Shown here: positions 1-11,274 of the stretch, piece after piece
Layout of the letters: each line of letters starts with the position of its first letter
Numbering within the stretch: position 1 is the first letter of the stretch
DNA from: Adiantum capillus-veneris
Lineage: Eukaryota > Streptophyta > Polypodiopsida > Polypodiales > Pteridaceae
Length of the DNA: 64,000 nucleotides
Assembly: GCA_014529385.2 (NCBI GenBank)
Contig: CM043944.1
Span: forward strand, 66,664,895 to 66,728,894
Direction of reading: 5' to 3'
The notes under the pieces: model-generated
What the model saw: only the letters and a program-made list of their open reading frames with translations
Told to the model about the DNA's origin: nothing
Databases searched by the model: none
Translations under genes and position numbers: made by a program

Positions 1-1190
1 AGCCCACTTTGCTCTCTTGTAATTTCTGTGGATGTACTTGAAGCTTCGTCTCGGCTGGTCTGATTCCTTTGAGACGCAATTGCTTTCTTCTTAACTCCCT
101 TGTTGTATCTGTTCGGTGATAGATCTAATTGATTGCCTCAATGCTAATAAAAATTATTAGCACCCTTTTGTCGGTCTTTTTCGCTTGAGGTCCTTCAGCT
201 TTTGTGGATGCCTTAATCTCTGAGTTTTTTGAATTGGGCTTTGCTTGCACTGCTTGAACTTCTTAGCTCCCTTGCTTGCCAAGACTGATACTAACTTGTC
301 TGGCTGCTTGCTTTGCCTAGAGCTTTTTAGCAGGCCTCGATCTAGTGGAAGCACTGTGATAAGTTATGCAACTTACCACTATACTGCAACGATTTCTCCC
401 TTCGTAGCGATTCTTGAGTCAAGCTAACTTGTGTTCACTTTAGCACACAATCTACAAAATTCTATTTAGCTGGCAAACTTTTTCACAATGAACGCAAAAA
501 TTCTTGATGTACCTTTGACGGACACACTTGTTCCTTGAGCTCGGAAGTAACTTTCAAGTTTGATTTTAGTTGAACTAAACTTAAGCTAGCACAAGATAAT
601 TCTGCACAAGTCGCAGTGATTTGCTAGCAAAAATCTTGTGTTAAAGTTCTCCAAAACTTGCGACTGTTGTTGCAAAATCAAGAGTCCTTGTGTATGGTCT
701 TACTGCTACCAGATTTGTGTATGGACGCTCAAATTTTACACTAGGCCGTAGTTAACTTTTACACCTTCCCGCGGGTGACCAATGGTTTTCCCAAAAGATA
801 ATTTCAATCTGCTAACTTAGCAGTCTTCAAAACCATGAACATTTTCTCACAATTCTTTCGAACTGTCGGTTTTAGACACTCCTGACTTTCGGATGCATTT
901 TGAGGCCTTAAACGATGTTTTTTTCAAAGTTGAACTAAACGGTTGCCGTTGGCATGCATTTAGTTCAAGTTTTGCTCTAGGATCTGTAGAGTCACTCTCA
1001 GGCTACGTTTTGATATAAAAACTTTTCCGATCCGATACCGTTTGAAAGTTATGGCCAAAACAGTGAAATGCAGTTTAGAATGGTCAAAATGAGTCCAAAT
1101 TCAGTTTGAAAAGAATATTTGGGATCTCTATGACACTCTGAACACTCTTGTATGGTCAAAACTACAGTTGGACCCTAAAACTGGCCTAGA
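1..1190. other. No gene recognised; left flank of the palindrome repeat tract
   Basis: AT-rich sequence with only short, unconvincing open frames and no recognisable protein, RNA or LTR. From about 1000 onward it resembles the diverged repeat units that follow (phrases such as 'tggtcaaaactacagttggaccc'-like text recur), so the tract probably starts near 1000. It may be old noncoding sequence of the minus-strand element whose primer site lies at 13336-13353. Confidence 0.4.
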
Positions 1191-1449
1191 GACCTCCTAC
1201 GCATAGGATGTCTATATGCTCAGAATTTAACAAAATTTGTTCCAAAGACTCCCCTTAAGTCCAGCAACACAATGGTATGATCAGATTTCATTTGGACCTA
1301 AAATGTCCTTGAGACATCCTACGCGTAGGATGTATTTTTGCTTAGAATGACTTGAAATTTTCACCCGAACTTCTCCTTGATGTGTTGATCACAGTGGTGT
1401 GCTCATAGGTTGGTTTGGAGTCCTAAATCAAGCTAGAGACATCCTACGC
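1191..1449. repeat. Palindrome-centred tandem repeat, left part
   Basis: Units of about 123 bp, each centred on a palindrome with core CATCCTACGCGTAGGATG. Copies lie at 1191-1213 (two changes), 1313-1333 (perfect) and 1438-1449 (left half only, cut by E1). Between palindromes the units share diverged text meaning 'caacacaatggtatgatcag', then 'atttggaccta'. The array resumes at 11478. What it does is unknown; see also the right part. Confidence 0.7.
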
Positions 1450-2273
1450 TGTCGTGCTGTGACACGTACATAGTGGGAACGCATGCTACAAGATCTATCT
1501 TGTATTTTTTTAGATACATAAATATATTTCCTATAGTGTACATATGCATATTTAAGTATAATAATAAACCTTCTATCTCATCCTATTATTTTTCTCAAGG
1601 GTAACCTATCCTTACTTTAGCATCAGAAAATACTATGGGAAAAGCATCAATAGCTCCGCCTCTTTAACTTGGGGCAAAAAGCATTGATTCTTTATTTCTA
1701 CTATTTCATTATCATCTCACACCCTAGCTAGATCCTATATCTAGGGTAAAATCCAATATATATATATTCTATGTAGTTTTTATACTTTTCTTATATTTCT
1801 TTTTAAATAGCCACTAGGAGAGAATCAAATCCTAGTGGGACACTAGGTGGCATGATTTCAAAGATACACTTATTTTAATGCATTATTGTAAGCATGATTA
1901 AAAAACTTAGTCAAGGAGCAATGTCATGCTTTCATATGGCATGAGGTGTCCTTTGGAATTAAATGAAAGTCTAGGCTAAGGAGATCACATGAAGACTTTT
2001 GCTACCATAAATGGACCCTATTTTGATGAATTTTTTACACAAGGTTCCAATCCGAATTGGAAAACAATTTAAAAATTAAAATCGTAGCTAATGAGCTGAA
2101 GTTTTTGCCCATATTTTTACTTTTTTATTTGGATCCACGGTTGAGGAGATATGATCAAAATACTGGACCCCAGTCTGCCCACATCATGCAGGGACAGCTC
2201 ATTTCCAACTTTTCCAATTCCTGTTCACACTGGTTCCTCTCTTCTTGTGTAGACCCTTGTGGGTTCCCTTCAC

Positions 2274-2285
2274 CTATAGAAGGGG
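2274..2285 (+). promoter_or_regulatory. Decayed TATA box of the E1 5' LTR
   Basis: Reads CTATAGAAGG, where the 3' LTR has CTATAAAAGG at 10296-10305. The surrounding sequence is otherwise the same, so this is the core promoter position with one A-to-G change in the 5' copy. Transcription would start about 30 bp downstream, placing the small ORFs some 500 nt into the leader. Inferred from sequence only. Confidence 0.5.
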
Positions 2286-2824
2286 ACCTCTTCTTCCTTG
2301 GAAATAACCCAAGCATTCAAGCCATTGTTGAGAGGAATTCTTGAGGGAGTCAGTAGTAATGCCTAATTGTACTTAGCCCCATTAGCATAAGTCCAAGCCT
2401 ACACTTTCTCCTAGAGGAAAACAAGCCATTCTTGTACGCCATCCTTGGAGGATCAACTCTAATCAGAGAAGGTGTTGTACTTGGCGTATCAATCAACGTT
2501 GAATTCTCCCCTCTTCTTCTCTCTCCCATCAATAATGGTGCCGAAGGGTTTCAAGTAAGATGTGTTCTACATTGATGTTTTCTTGATTTCTTGTTGTTTT
2601 CATTTTCATCTCTAATCCAACATATATATATGTATCTAATCTCATCTCCTTAACCAAACCTATCTCTCTCATTCTTAGTAATTCATCCTCTCTAGGTTCT
2701 CTTTGCTACAAGTACATCTCTCCCCGCAGTATCCTTATTGCCTACGGGCAAGAATAGGGCTTGGGAGGGAAACTTCTCACCTCTTCACTTCTCTCATATC
2801 TACATTTCTCACATACTATCCTAG

Positions 2825-3043
2825 ATGAATAACCCACATGATGATCATTTCTATCGCTTTCACTCTGTACGATCGATTAGAATTAACGTATGGATTAGCC
2901 GTAAAATACAGTTTCAACAACGTATAGTGTTTCTCTTCGGCCTTGAAAGGCTCAATGAAATACTTCTATCACCGGATCCCATCATACTACCTCTCATAGA
3001 CTATAATTTTTCTTTTGATGTAAGCGTAGTTATCTTGCTATGA
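2825..3043 (+). CDS. LTR-encoded conserved small protein, copy A (unknown function)
   Basis: A 72-codon frame with a true ATG, inside the LTR R/U5 region. It shares about 38 of 58 aligned residues (hand count) with the protein at 28266-28493 in the leader of E2, an element of another lineage. Shared blocks include RKI..QQRI, LFG.ERL.EIL, SP.P.ILPL and SFDVS. It is also related to the next frame. The stop overlaps the next start (ATGA), a layout allowing coupled translation or reflecting tandem duplication. There is no signal peptide or known motif; the C terminus is hydrophobic. I do not recognise the family. Confidence 0.6.
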   Translation: MNNPHDDHFYRFHSVRSIRINVWISRKIQFQQRIVFLFGLERLNEILLSPDPIILPLIDYNFSFDVSVVILL

Positions 3044-3252
3044 ACCAAGAGGATTTGTACACACAATTAATCCCAATCACTATACAAAATATATATATTA
3101 TGGTAAGCACAAAACTACAATTCCAAAGAACAATTCGTAGCCTATTTGGTCAGCCAAGATTGAATGCCATTAACTCATCCATTAACCCTTTCATATTACC
3201 CATGATACGATATGACCATAGCCTTGATGTTTTCATCTTCGTATTGTTTTGA
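3040..3252 (+). CDS. LTR-encoded conserved small protein, copy B (unknown function)
   Basis: A 70-codon frame starting at the ATG that overlaps the stop of copy A by four bases. It is a diverged paralogue: the LFG..RLN, ILP, Y.HS.DV and hydrophobic C-terminal blocks are kept, while the basic RKI..QQRI block is changed to TKLQFQR. The best reading is an ancient tandem duplication inside the LTR. The frame is also open in the 3' LTR. Function is unknown; the host gene or element gene it came from is not recognised. Confidence 0.55.
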   Translation: MNQEDLYTQLIPITIQNIYIMVSTKLQFQRTIRSLFGQPRLNAINSSINPFILPMIRYDHSLDVFIFVLF

Positions 3253-3455
3253 CATTCTCTTTTGCGTTCTTTCTTTGTGTGTGTGTGAGTGCAAGAGAGA
3301 AAGAGTGAGTCTTCTTTGATTGCACTTCTTTCCAAACCCTAGTCTTCATGGCATCTATGGTTTAACTCCTTCATATAGTTTTTGTTGAGTTCTCTCACAA
3401 ACTCTCACATCCATAAGCCCGGTGCTTTCCTAGCAAGACCGCAAATTTCTCGACA

Positions 3456-3480
3456 TATTTTTGGTGAACCCGATGCGAAT
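3456..3480 (+). other. Putative E1 primer-binding site
   Basis: The sequence directly after the LTR contains TTGGTGAACCCGATGCG. Its position fits a tRNA primer site, and TGGTG would pair with a CCA-ended tRNA. It is not the common iMet or Asp site, and I cannot name the tRNA with confidence. Confidence 0.4.
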
Positions 3481-3535
3481 CTGCTAGGGTGAGAGTTTGT
3501 GCGTAACCATGGGTGATCATGTTGAGCAATAGGGT

Positions 3536-5390
3536 ATGCATTTTGACCCAGCAACAATGCAAATGTTTCAAGCATTTGCAATGTTCATGCAACAACAACA
3601 TGCTACTGAAAGAAGGGAGATTTCAGCAACGAAGGCCATACAAGCGGTCGTCAACAGAATGGATCAGTTCAATGGCAAAGATGTAACCAAGTACTTACGC
3701 GAGTATGTGAAGGAGATGGAGCTGCATCGCGTGTCAGAAGGTGAGATGATTCAAAGCTTTGAGCTAGTTGTTGCTCCAGAAATTAGGGAGCATGTTAGGG
3801 CAATTAAAGATGGGCATGGGAGAAATTGGGAAGAACTCAAAGTAGCTTTAAAGGAGGAATATTTCATGGAGGACTCGGAGAGAGTGACCAAAAGGACATT
3901 CTTAGAATGGGTAGTCAAGCCAAAGCAAGGACTATGAATAACAGAGCTACTTAGGGAATTTGAGCGGTGCTATGCACAACTCACTAGGACAGAAAGGGCC
4001 ACACTAGATACAGAGAAGACAGATCTTTTCTTACAAGCTGCAGGTAAAGAGTGTCAAGAAAATTTGGAGCTTCTTCTTGAAGATAAAGATCCTGAGCAAG
4101 GACTAAAGACCGATTGGAATGAGGTTGAAGGTGCTGTCTCACTGCTTGCCAAACGACAAAGAAGAAGGGACAAGATGGTAGTAAACACTACACGTCCTTC
4201 CACCTCAACTTCTGACAAAATGGTAAAGCCTACTTTTATCGCTCCTAAGTTTGATGAGTCCATGCTAGAAGAGCTTGTGAAGGGAATGCGTGACTTGAAG
4301 GTGAAGTTTGCAAAGCTTGAAGAAAAAGGCCAACCATCAGGGCCGCTTCCTAGGCAAAGACAACAGTCCAAAGAAGGGTTTGTTAATAGATGTATTTGGT
4401 GTGATAGTACAAACCATGTAAGAAGGGATTGTGATGATTTTAGTGATGCTTTGTCAAAAGATGTTGTCTTTTTTAAGGATGGTAAAATCCACTTAAGAGA
4501 GACAGGTCTACCCTTGAGAACTAACTTTGGGAAGGGGGGAATGCAAACCTTAGTTGAAGATATGGCAACCAAGCATGCCACCTCTTCAGTTGAGGCAGCT
4601 ACTTATGGAGTAAAAATTGAACATTTTTGTGATGAAGAGGTGAGTGACCATCATGGTCAAATTTGGCCAAATGTCATGCAATTAGCTAAAAAGGGAAATC
4701 TTACAAAAGAGATTCTACATGAAGCAGGTGATTGCATACGTCTAGAAACAGGATGGAATGATCCAGTGGACTCATTGTCAGTGCATGCCTACATTACAAA
4801 ATGCCAACAAAATGAGGCAATTGTAGAAGAGAAGCGCAGACGTGAGAATGCTGATGAAGGACCATCAAAAAGAGCTTCTAGAAGTGGGGGAAGAAGCGAC
4901 TCAATGCCTTCTCAAACACCCTCAACACAAGGAGAATCTCCACCTGAAGTACTCATGGAGGAGTCTACAACAGGAAAGAAGAAAGAGCCAACGAAAGGTA
5001 AGACAAAAGGCCCAACTTATAAACTACAATCTGATATTGAGGTTGCTACAGATTTAAAGAAAGTCTTGGAGGAAAGGATCTTGAATAGAAAGATTGAGTT
5101 TACTCTGGGAGAAGTTCTTGGCATTGCAAAGCGTGAATTCCATGAGGAGATCATTGACATCATCAAGAGGAAGAGGCAAACCCTTGCTGAAGTTTCTCGT
5201 CCACAGGTTGAAGGGGAAACCTCAAAGACACAAGGGATGCAACTGCAAAATAAGGAGAATGATGGAGCTGTGGTAGGATGCTACCAATCTAGTGGGAGAG
5301 TGAAGCAAGTGTATTTCTCAAATGATGATGAAGAAGTTGAAGATATTCCTAGGAGTTACTATTCACGAAGTCATTGGGCAAGGGCTACTA
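3536..5390 (+). pseudogene. gag: E1 gag
   Basis: Capsid/nucleocapsid polyprotein of the retrotransposon particle. The first frame (3536-3937) has a Q-rich start and a capsid-like helical segment (DQFNGKDVTKYLREYVKEME). It ends at TGA 3935-3937, after which the same frame continues (ITELLREFER...) through 4064 onward. A CCHC zinc knuckle (C-x2-C-x4-H-x4-C) lies at 4391-4432. It is followed by a long charged, low-complexity linker (about 4840-5330), then protease. The single in-frame stop makes it a pseudogene. The first in-frame ATG used here is at 3536. Confidence 0.8.
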
Positions 5391-5884
5391 CAGAAACTTT
5401 GGTCAAGGTAGGTGATCTTGAAGAGCCATTTGTTGCCTTGATTGACCATGGTTCATAAATAAACATAATGTCAAAGAGTCTCTACAACAAGTGCAAATGG
5501 CCGATGGACACAGATCATGGCTGGATTGTAAAAGTGGCAAACAATTCATCCGGTGAATTGTATGCAGCATGTCCAGGTGTGAAGGTAACAATAGGTGATG
5601 TAAAGATTGACCAAAACTTCTTTGTACAGGATACATCTTCATATCATCTCATCCTTGGACAACCCTACATTGTGGGAGTTCGAATGGAAACAAAGGTAAT
5701 GGACGATGGTTCAGCATATGCTAGAATACGTAGCAAAGATGGTAAACGAGCTGTCCAATTTCTCACAGTCTGTGTAAACCATGAAAGAAATCGTGACAAC
5801 CTCAGAGAACATCCTCTACCAAAGGTAAGCAAAGAGTTTCATGATCATAGAGAAATGATGGGTTTTGGCCAAGTACCATTGTAA
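5391..5884 (+). pseudogene. E1 retropepsin
   Basis: Aspartic protease that cleaves Gag-Pol. The catalytic triplet reads D-H-G at 5444-5452 instead of D-S/T-G, followed by a TAA stop at 5456-5458 where the family normally has a Glu before IN.MS. The frame then continues with the flap region and the C-terminal box LILGQPYIVG near 5650. The frame closes at 5882-5884, and coding resumes in another frame just downstream. Both the serine change and the stop argue it is inactive. Confidence 0.75.
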
Positions 5885-7893
5885 AGCGGGATTGCAGTGG
5901 TACAGAAATAAAAAGGGTCTCGCTTGATAAAAAAATAGGTGAAACTTTCTTGATGAGCTCCTTGGTAACAAGGAATGGATCAGTATGTTTTACAAAACTT
6001 GAAGATTTGAAGAGATATGAGAGGCAATATGTGCATAATGTACAAATAGGCATGAAAAAGAGTGGGTTGCTAAAGTCTACTGAAAATGTTTTGGGTTTGT
6101 GTGAACAAGTTTCTTTTGTAGATACTATGGGTGAGCTTGATGCTATAATGAGGTCTAGTTTGCATCTTGAAAATGAAGTTGTGGAAGTTTGCTCTATGGA
6201 AATGTATCAAGTAATAGAAGCCTTTAAAGAAAGCCAAACAGTTGGCCCAGAAGTCCATGTTGAAACTAAATACAAGAGTGTAGCAAAGAAGGTGAAACCA
6301 GTAGCTTCACCCTTACCACCCAACAACAAGGAAAAGATTGAAGAGGCTTCTTTACAACCAAGTTTGCGGAATCCTAAAAAGGTCGGGCATACCTTCACAA
6401 AGGAGTCCTTTCAAGAGTTGCAGATTGGTTGCGAAGAGTTTCTAACACAGGAGGAGACAAAGTGCTTCAAAGAAATGCTTTCAAAGCATGGTAAGGCTTT
6501 TGCATTTGAGCCACATGAGATAGGATGTGTTGATCCTTATATTTTAGCTCCTATGGTAATTTATACAATACCTCATGTGCCTTGGAATGTGCGGCCTATT
6601 CCGGTTCCAAAGGCTCATTTGCCAAAGTTAGTAGAGCTATTGAATGAGAAAATCAAAATGGGAATCTTGGAGCCTTCTTGTGCTCCATACTCAAACAAGT
6701 GGTTCACAGTTCCAAAGAAGAATGGTTCTCTATGCTTCATCCAAGATATGCAACCAGTGAACAAGGTGACAGTTAGAAATGTAGGTATAGGTCCAATTGT
6801 GGATGAATTTGCAGAGGCGTTTGCAGGGAGGGCAATCTACTCAATGGGGGATCTCTACTCAGGGTATGATCAATTTCAGCTTGCAATCGAAAGCAGATAC
6901 TTGACAACCATGAGGACACCTTTGGGTTTGGTAAGGATGTGTACCTTGCCACAGGGAGCAACCAACTCGGTTGCACATATGATGAATGGGATGAATAAGG
7001 TCTTACGTGACTTTATTCCTCAAATCACAATGCCTTTCATTGATGATTTGCCTATCAAAGGATGTGAAGAAAGTGACAAAGATGAAGCTTTGGATCTCAA
7101 GGGATGTCACAGGTTTGTGGTAAATCACATAAATGATTGTGATAAAATTTTGTCTAGGTTGGAAGAAGTGAATCTTACATTGTCAGGGAAAAAGTCTATG
7201 TTTGGTGTCAAAGAAGTGCTCATTGTGGGGCACATGTGCAGGCCATATGGTAGGAAACCTTGTCCATCAAAGGTAGATGCCATCCAAAGAATGAAAGAAA
7301 CATGCACTAGCATCACTGAGGTTAGAAGGTTTCTGGGAGCATGTGTCTTCTATGTTATTTGGATTCCACATTATGCACATGTAGTTGATCCTCTTTATCA
7401 ACTGCTTAGAAAGAATCAAAAGTTTAAATGGACAGAAGCACATGTAAAATCCATGAAAAAGCTAAAGGAGTTACTCTAGTCAGCAACTACTTTGAGAAAG
7501 GTAGACTATGAGTGTCAAAGGCCAGTGATTGTGACAGTAGATACCAGTCCTACAGGGATTGGATGGGCAATAGGACAAGATGACAAAGAAGGACACAGGT
7601 ATGTGGTAAGATTTGGAGCAAAGGTACTAAGTGCTCGCCAAAGAAACTATCCACAAATAAAGAGAGAGTTATGGGGTATGGTTACAGCCTTGAAAAGTGG
7701 GAAAGAGTACCTAATTGGTGCATGTGTGGTTGTAGAAACAGATTGTCTACCACTTCTTGGGATGATTACAAGCTGCTCAGCACCAGACATTGCTATGTTG
7801 TGGTGGATTGCCTACATTAAGTCCTTAAATCTCGAGTTTAAGCACATTGCAGGTAAAGACAATACAGTGGCAGATATGCTACCAAGGGCAAGG
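5885..7893 (+). pseudogene. E1 reverse transcriptase and RNase H
   Basis: Copies element RNA into DNA. A linker (to about 6540) leads into the RT fingers, the palm block YSGYDQFQLAI (about 6860), the PQGATNS motif and the catalytic FIDD box at 7036-7047. After TAG 7477-7479 the same frame continues into RNase H: TVDTSPTGIGWA (first Asp, about 7535), the catalytic Glu region KRELWGM, VETDCLPLL, and DNTVADML near 7860. The reading frame differs from the protease frame, with the shift near 5865-5890; the text 'RVSLDKKIGETF' upstream of 5950 belongs to this frame. The RT has a distinctive RTPLGLVRM.TLPQG core. Confidence 0.8.
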
Positions 7894-9411
7894 TATGAAG
7901 ATGAGTCACAAATGATTGATGAGGGAGATGATGAAGGTACAAAATTCTATTCTATCTCTCATGTCAAAGGTAACAATGTCTGCATGACTAATTCACTTGA
8001 ATTGTTCTTGAAAGATCTTTATGAGGGTGATTGGCTTTCTATTGGAAGGTACTTGAGTACTCTAACAAAACAGGATGATTGGTCTGAACAAGAATTCAAG
8101 AGGATACGCAGGAAAGAATATGGGTACTTTTTAAGGGATGGTTACTTGTGGAAGCATCCTAAGCAAAAGGGTGCTACACCACAACGGGTTATATGTAAAA
8201 AAGAGACTCAAGTAAAGCTCATGCAAGAGTTTCATGAGAGTCTATGGGCTGGACACAGGGGTGTGTGGGCAACCTTCTCCAAGTTGAAAGAAAAATATTG
8301 GTGGAAGGGTATGTATAAAGATGTATCTCAGTTTGTAGAGTCATGTGTAGCTTGTCCAATGTATTCAAATGTTCGACATCGTGATGGATTGCACCCTACA
8401 TATCCACTAGCCATGCACTATAAATGGGTTGTGGATCTAGTCATGATGCCTTTAGGACTCTGGCAGATGAGATACTTGGTTCTTGCATTAGAGGACCTAA
8501 CTAACCAGGTTGAAGGAAGAGCATTAAGAGCTAAGACCACACAAGCTGTATGCAAATTCCTTCTTGATGAGGTGATTTGCCGTTATGGTTGTGTGGGAAA
8601 AATCACTGCAGATCGAGGTGAAATGGATGCCGAAGAAGCAAGGGAGTTCTTTTCTAGATTAGGGATCAAGCTTTCTCTTACTACAGCTTACAACCCTGAA
8701 GGCAATGGAAAGAGTGAAAGAGGGCATCCTCCTATCATCAAAGCTTTGGCCAAGGCTTGCAAAGGAAGAGCTGGTGAGTGGCCAAAATTGTTACCATATG
8801 CTTTATGGGCTGATCATACAACACATAGCTCAGTAACTGGCTACATGCCTGCGGAGCTAATGCATGGTCAAAAGCCAGTGATGCCGATTGAGAATACAAT
8901 TCCCACATGGAATGTACTACCTTGGCAAGAGGGTCTTAGTAGGGAAGATCTCCTTGCACTGCGTATAAGGCAGCTAGAGAGAAGACCTGGAGACATTGAA
9001 GCTGCAAAAGAACGACTCCAAAATGCAAGGTTGAAAAACAAGGACTATTTTGATAAGCGACATCGACTCAGGAACAAAGCAATTGACAAAGGTGACTGGG
9101 TTTTAGTGTATGATAGTAGCCTTGATAACTAGCACACAGTCATGCGTAAGTTCTCAAAAAGATGGTTTGGACCGTATGTTGTAAAGCATGTGCATGAAAA
9201 TGCTACTTAAAGCTTGTCTGAACTAGATGGTACAGAAGTAAAGATTCCCATTGCAGGAAAAAGGATTAAAATGTTTAAGAGAAGAGGAGACAATGATCTA
9301 GAAGATATTGATGAGGAAGAAGAGAAAAACACAGGTGAAGATCAAAGTGAACATGAAGCTTTGGAATCATCCAGTGAAGAAGAAGACAAGGAAGATGTAC
9401 AAGAGGTCTAA
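7894..9411 (+). pseudogene. E1 integrase
   Basis: Inserts the cDNA into the chromosome. An HHCC zinc domain (FHESLWAGH...C..CP) spans about 8229-8365. The core has the catalytic D at 8434, D at 8611 (TADRG) and E at 8716 (GKSERG), a D-D-about-35-E layout. The C-terminal GPY/F-type module (KRWFGPYVVKHV...) begins near 9150, interrupted by TAG 9130-9132 and TAA 9208-9210, and ends in an acidic tail (EEEE, SSSEEEDKED) with a stop at 9409-9411. No chromodomain is visible. Confidence 0.8.
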
Positions 9412-9454
9412 TCTTACAAAGAGACAATGTGGCACATACCGGAGGATGTGCAGG

Positions 9455-9469
9455 TTTAGAGGGGGTGGA
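9455..9469 (+). other. E1 polypurine tract
   Basis: TTTAGAGGGGGTGGA ends directly at the 3' LTR start. The position and purine richness fit the plus-strand primer for reverse transcription. Confidence 0.8.
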
Positions 9470-10295
9470 TGTCGTGCTGTGACACGTACATAGTGGGAAC
9501 GCATGCTACAAGATCTATCTTGTATTTTTTTAGATACATAAATATATTTCCTATAGTGTACATATGCATATTTAAGTATAATAATAAACCTTCTATCTCA
9601 TCCTATTATTTTTCTCAAGGGTAACCTATCCTTACTTTACCATCAGAAAATACTATGGGAAAAGCATCAATAGCTCCGCCTCTTTAACTTGGGGCAAAAA
9701 GAATTGATTCTTTATTTCTACTATTTCATTATCATCTCACACCCTAGCTAGATCCTATATCTAGGGTAAACTCCAATATATATATATATTCTATGTAGTT
9801 TTTATACTTTTCTTATATTTCTTTTTAAATAGCTACTAGGAGAGAATCAAATCCTAGTGGGACACTAGGTGGCATGATTTCAAAGATACACTTATTTTAA
9901 TGCATTATTGCAAGCATGATTACAAAACTTAGTCAAGGAGAAATGTCATGCTTTCATATGGCATGAGGTGTCCTTTGGAATTAAATGAAAGTCTAAGCTA
10001 AGGAGACCACATGAAGACTTTTGCTGCCATAAATGGATCCAATTTTGATGAATTTTTTACACAAGGTTCCAATCCAAATTGGAAAACGATTTTAAAACGA
10101 AAATCGTAGCTAATGAGCTGAAGCTTTTGCCCATATTTTTACTTTTTTATTTGGATCCACGGTTGAGGAGATATGATCAAAATACTGGACCCCAAACTGC
10201 CCACATCATGCAGGGACAGCTCATTTCCAACTTTTCCAATTCCTGTTCACACTGGCTCCTCTCTTCTTGTGTAAACCCTTGTGGGTTCCCTTCAC

Positions 10296-10305
10296 CTATA
10301 AAAGG
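10296..10305 (+). promoter_or_regulatory. TATA box of the E1 3' LTR
   Basis: CTATAAAAGG, following 'gggttcccttcac'. It is the intact counterpart of the changed box near 2275. It could drive read-out into the flanking repeat. Confidence 0.55.
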
Positions 10306-10846
10306 GTACCTCTTCTTCCTTGGAAAGAACCCAAGCATTCAAGCCATTGATGAGAGGAATTCTTGAGGGAGTGAGTAGTAATGCCTAATTGTACTTAGCC
10401 CCATTAACATAAGCCCAAGCTTACACTTTCTCCTAGAGGAAAACTAGCCATTCTTGTACGCCATCCTTGGAGGATCAACTCTAATCAAAGAAGGTGTTGT
10501 ACTTGGCGTATCAATCAACGTTGAATTCTCCCCTCTTCTTCTCTCTCCCATCAATAATGGTGCCGAAGGGTTTCAAGTAAGATGTGTTCTATATTGATGT
10601 TTTCTTGATTTCTTATTGTTTTCATTTTCATCTCTAATCCAACATATATATATGTATCTAATCTCATCTCCTTAACCAAACCTATCTCTCTCATTCTTAG
10701 TAATTCATCCTCTCTAGGTTCTCTTTGCTACAAGTACATCTCTCCCCGCAGTATCCTTATTGCCTACGGGCAAGAATAGGGCTTGGGAGGGAAACTTCTC
10801 ACCTCTTCACTTCTCTCATATCTACATTTCTCACATACTATCCTAG

Positions 10847-11065
10847 ATGAATAACCCACATGATGATCATTTCTATCGCTTTCACTCTGCACAATCTATT
10901 AGAATTAACGTATGGATTAACCGTAAAATACATTTTCAACAACGTATAGTGTTTCTCTTCGGCCCTGAAAGGCTCAATGAAATACTTCTATCACCGGATC
11001 CCGTCATACTACCTCTCATAGACTATAATTTTTCTTTTGATGTAAGCATAGTTATCTTGCTATGA
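10847..11065 (+). CDS. LTR-encoded conserved small protein, copy A, 3' LTR
   Basis: Same frame and length (72 codons) as 2825-3043, with a handful of amino-acid differences (for example VRS to AQS, GLER to GPER). No stop has arisen although the gag-pol genes carry many. Its stop overlaps the start of the next frame in the same ATGA arrangement. Function unknown. Confidence 0.55.
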   Translation: MNNPHDDHFYRFHSAQSIRINVWINRKIHFQQRIVFLFGPERLNEILLSPDPVILPLIDYNFSFDVSIVILL

Positions 11066-11274
11066 ACCAAGAGGATTTGTACACACAATTAATCCCAATC
11101 ACTAGACAAAATATATATATTATGGTAAGCACAAAACTACAATTCCAAAGAACAATTCGTAGCCTATTTGGTCCGCCAAGATTGAATGCCATTAACTCAT
11201 CCATTAACCCTTTCATATTACCCATGATACGATATGACCATAGCCTTGATGTTTTCATCTTCGTATTGTTTTGA
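11062..11274 (+). CDS. LTR-encoded conserved small protein, copy B, 3' LTR
   Basis: 70 codons, matching 3040-3252 with only two residue changes seen by eye. Function unknown; see copy A for the shared motifs. Confidence 0.5.
   Translation: MNQEDLYTQLIPITRQNIYIMVSTKLQFQRTIRSLFGPPRLNAINSSINPFILPMIRYDHSLDVFIFVLF

Larger units (their letters stand above)
1450..3455 (+). repeat. E1 5' LTR
   Basis: A 2006-bp direct repeat of 9470-11477, beginning TGTCGTGCTGTGACACG and ending TTTCTCGACA. It contains a TATA-like box near 2275 and, downstream in the predicted transcript leader, two overlapping small open frames (2825-3043 and 3040-3252). Differences from the 3' LTR are scattered single changes and a TA-run length change near 1760. 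Confidence 0.92.

Noticed and set aside
2057-2344. 95-codon open frame in the E1 LTR (and at 10079-10366)
   Set aside because: Starts with TTG, spans the TATA box and has no relative elsewhere in the window; probably promoter DNA that happens to be open.
5865-5950. Programmed frameshift between E1 protease and RT
   Set aside because: No slippery heptamer or clear pseudoknot at the crossover; the element has many other disabling changes, so simple mutation is likelier.
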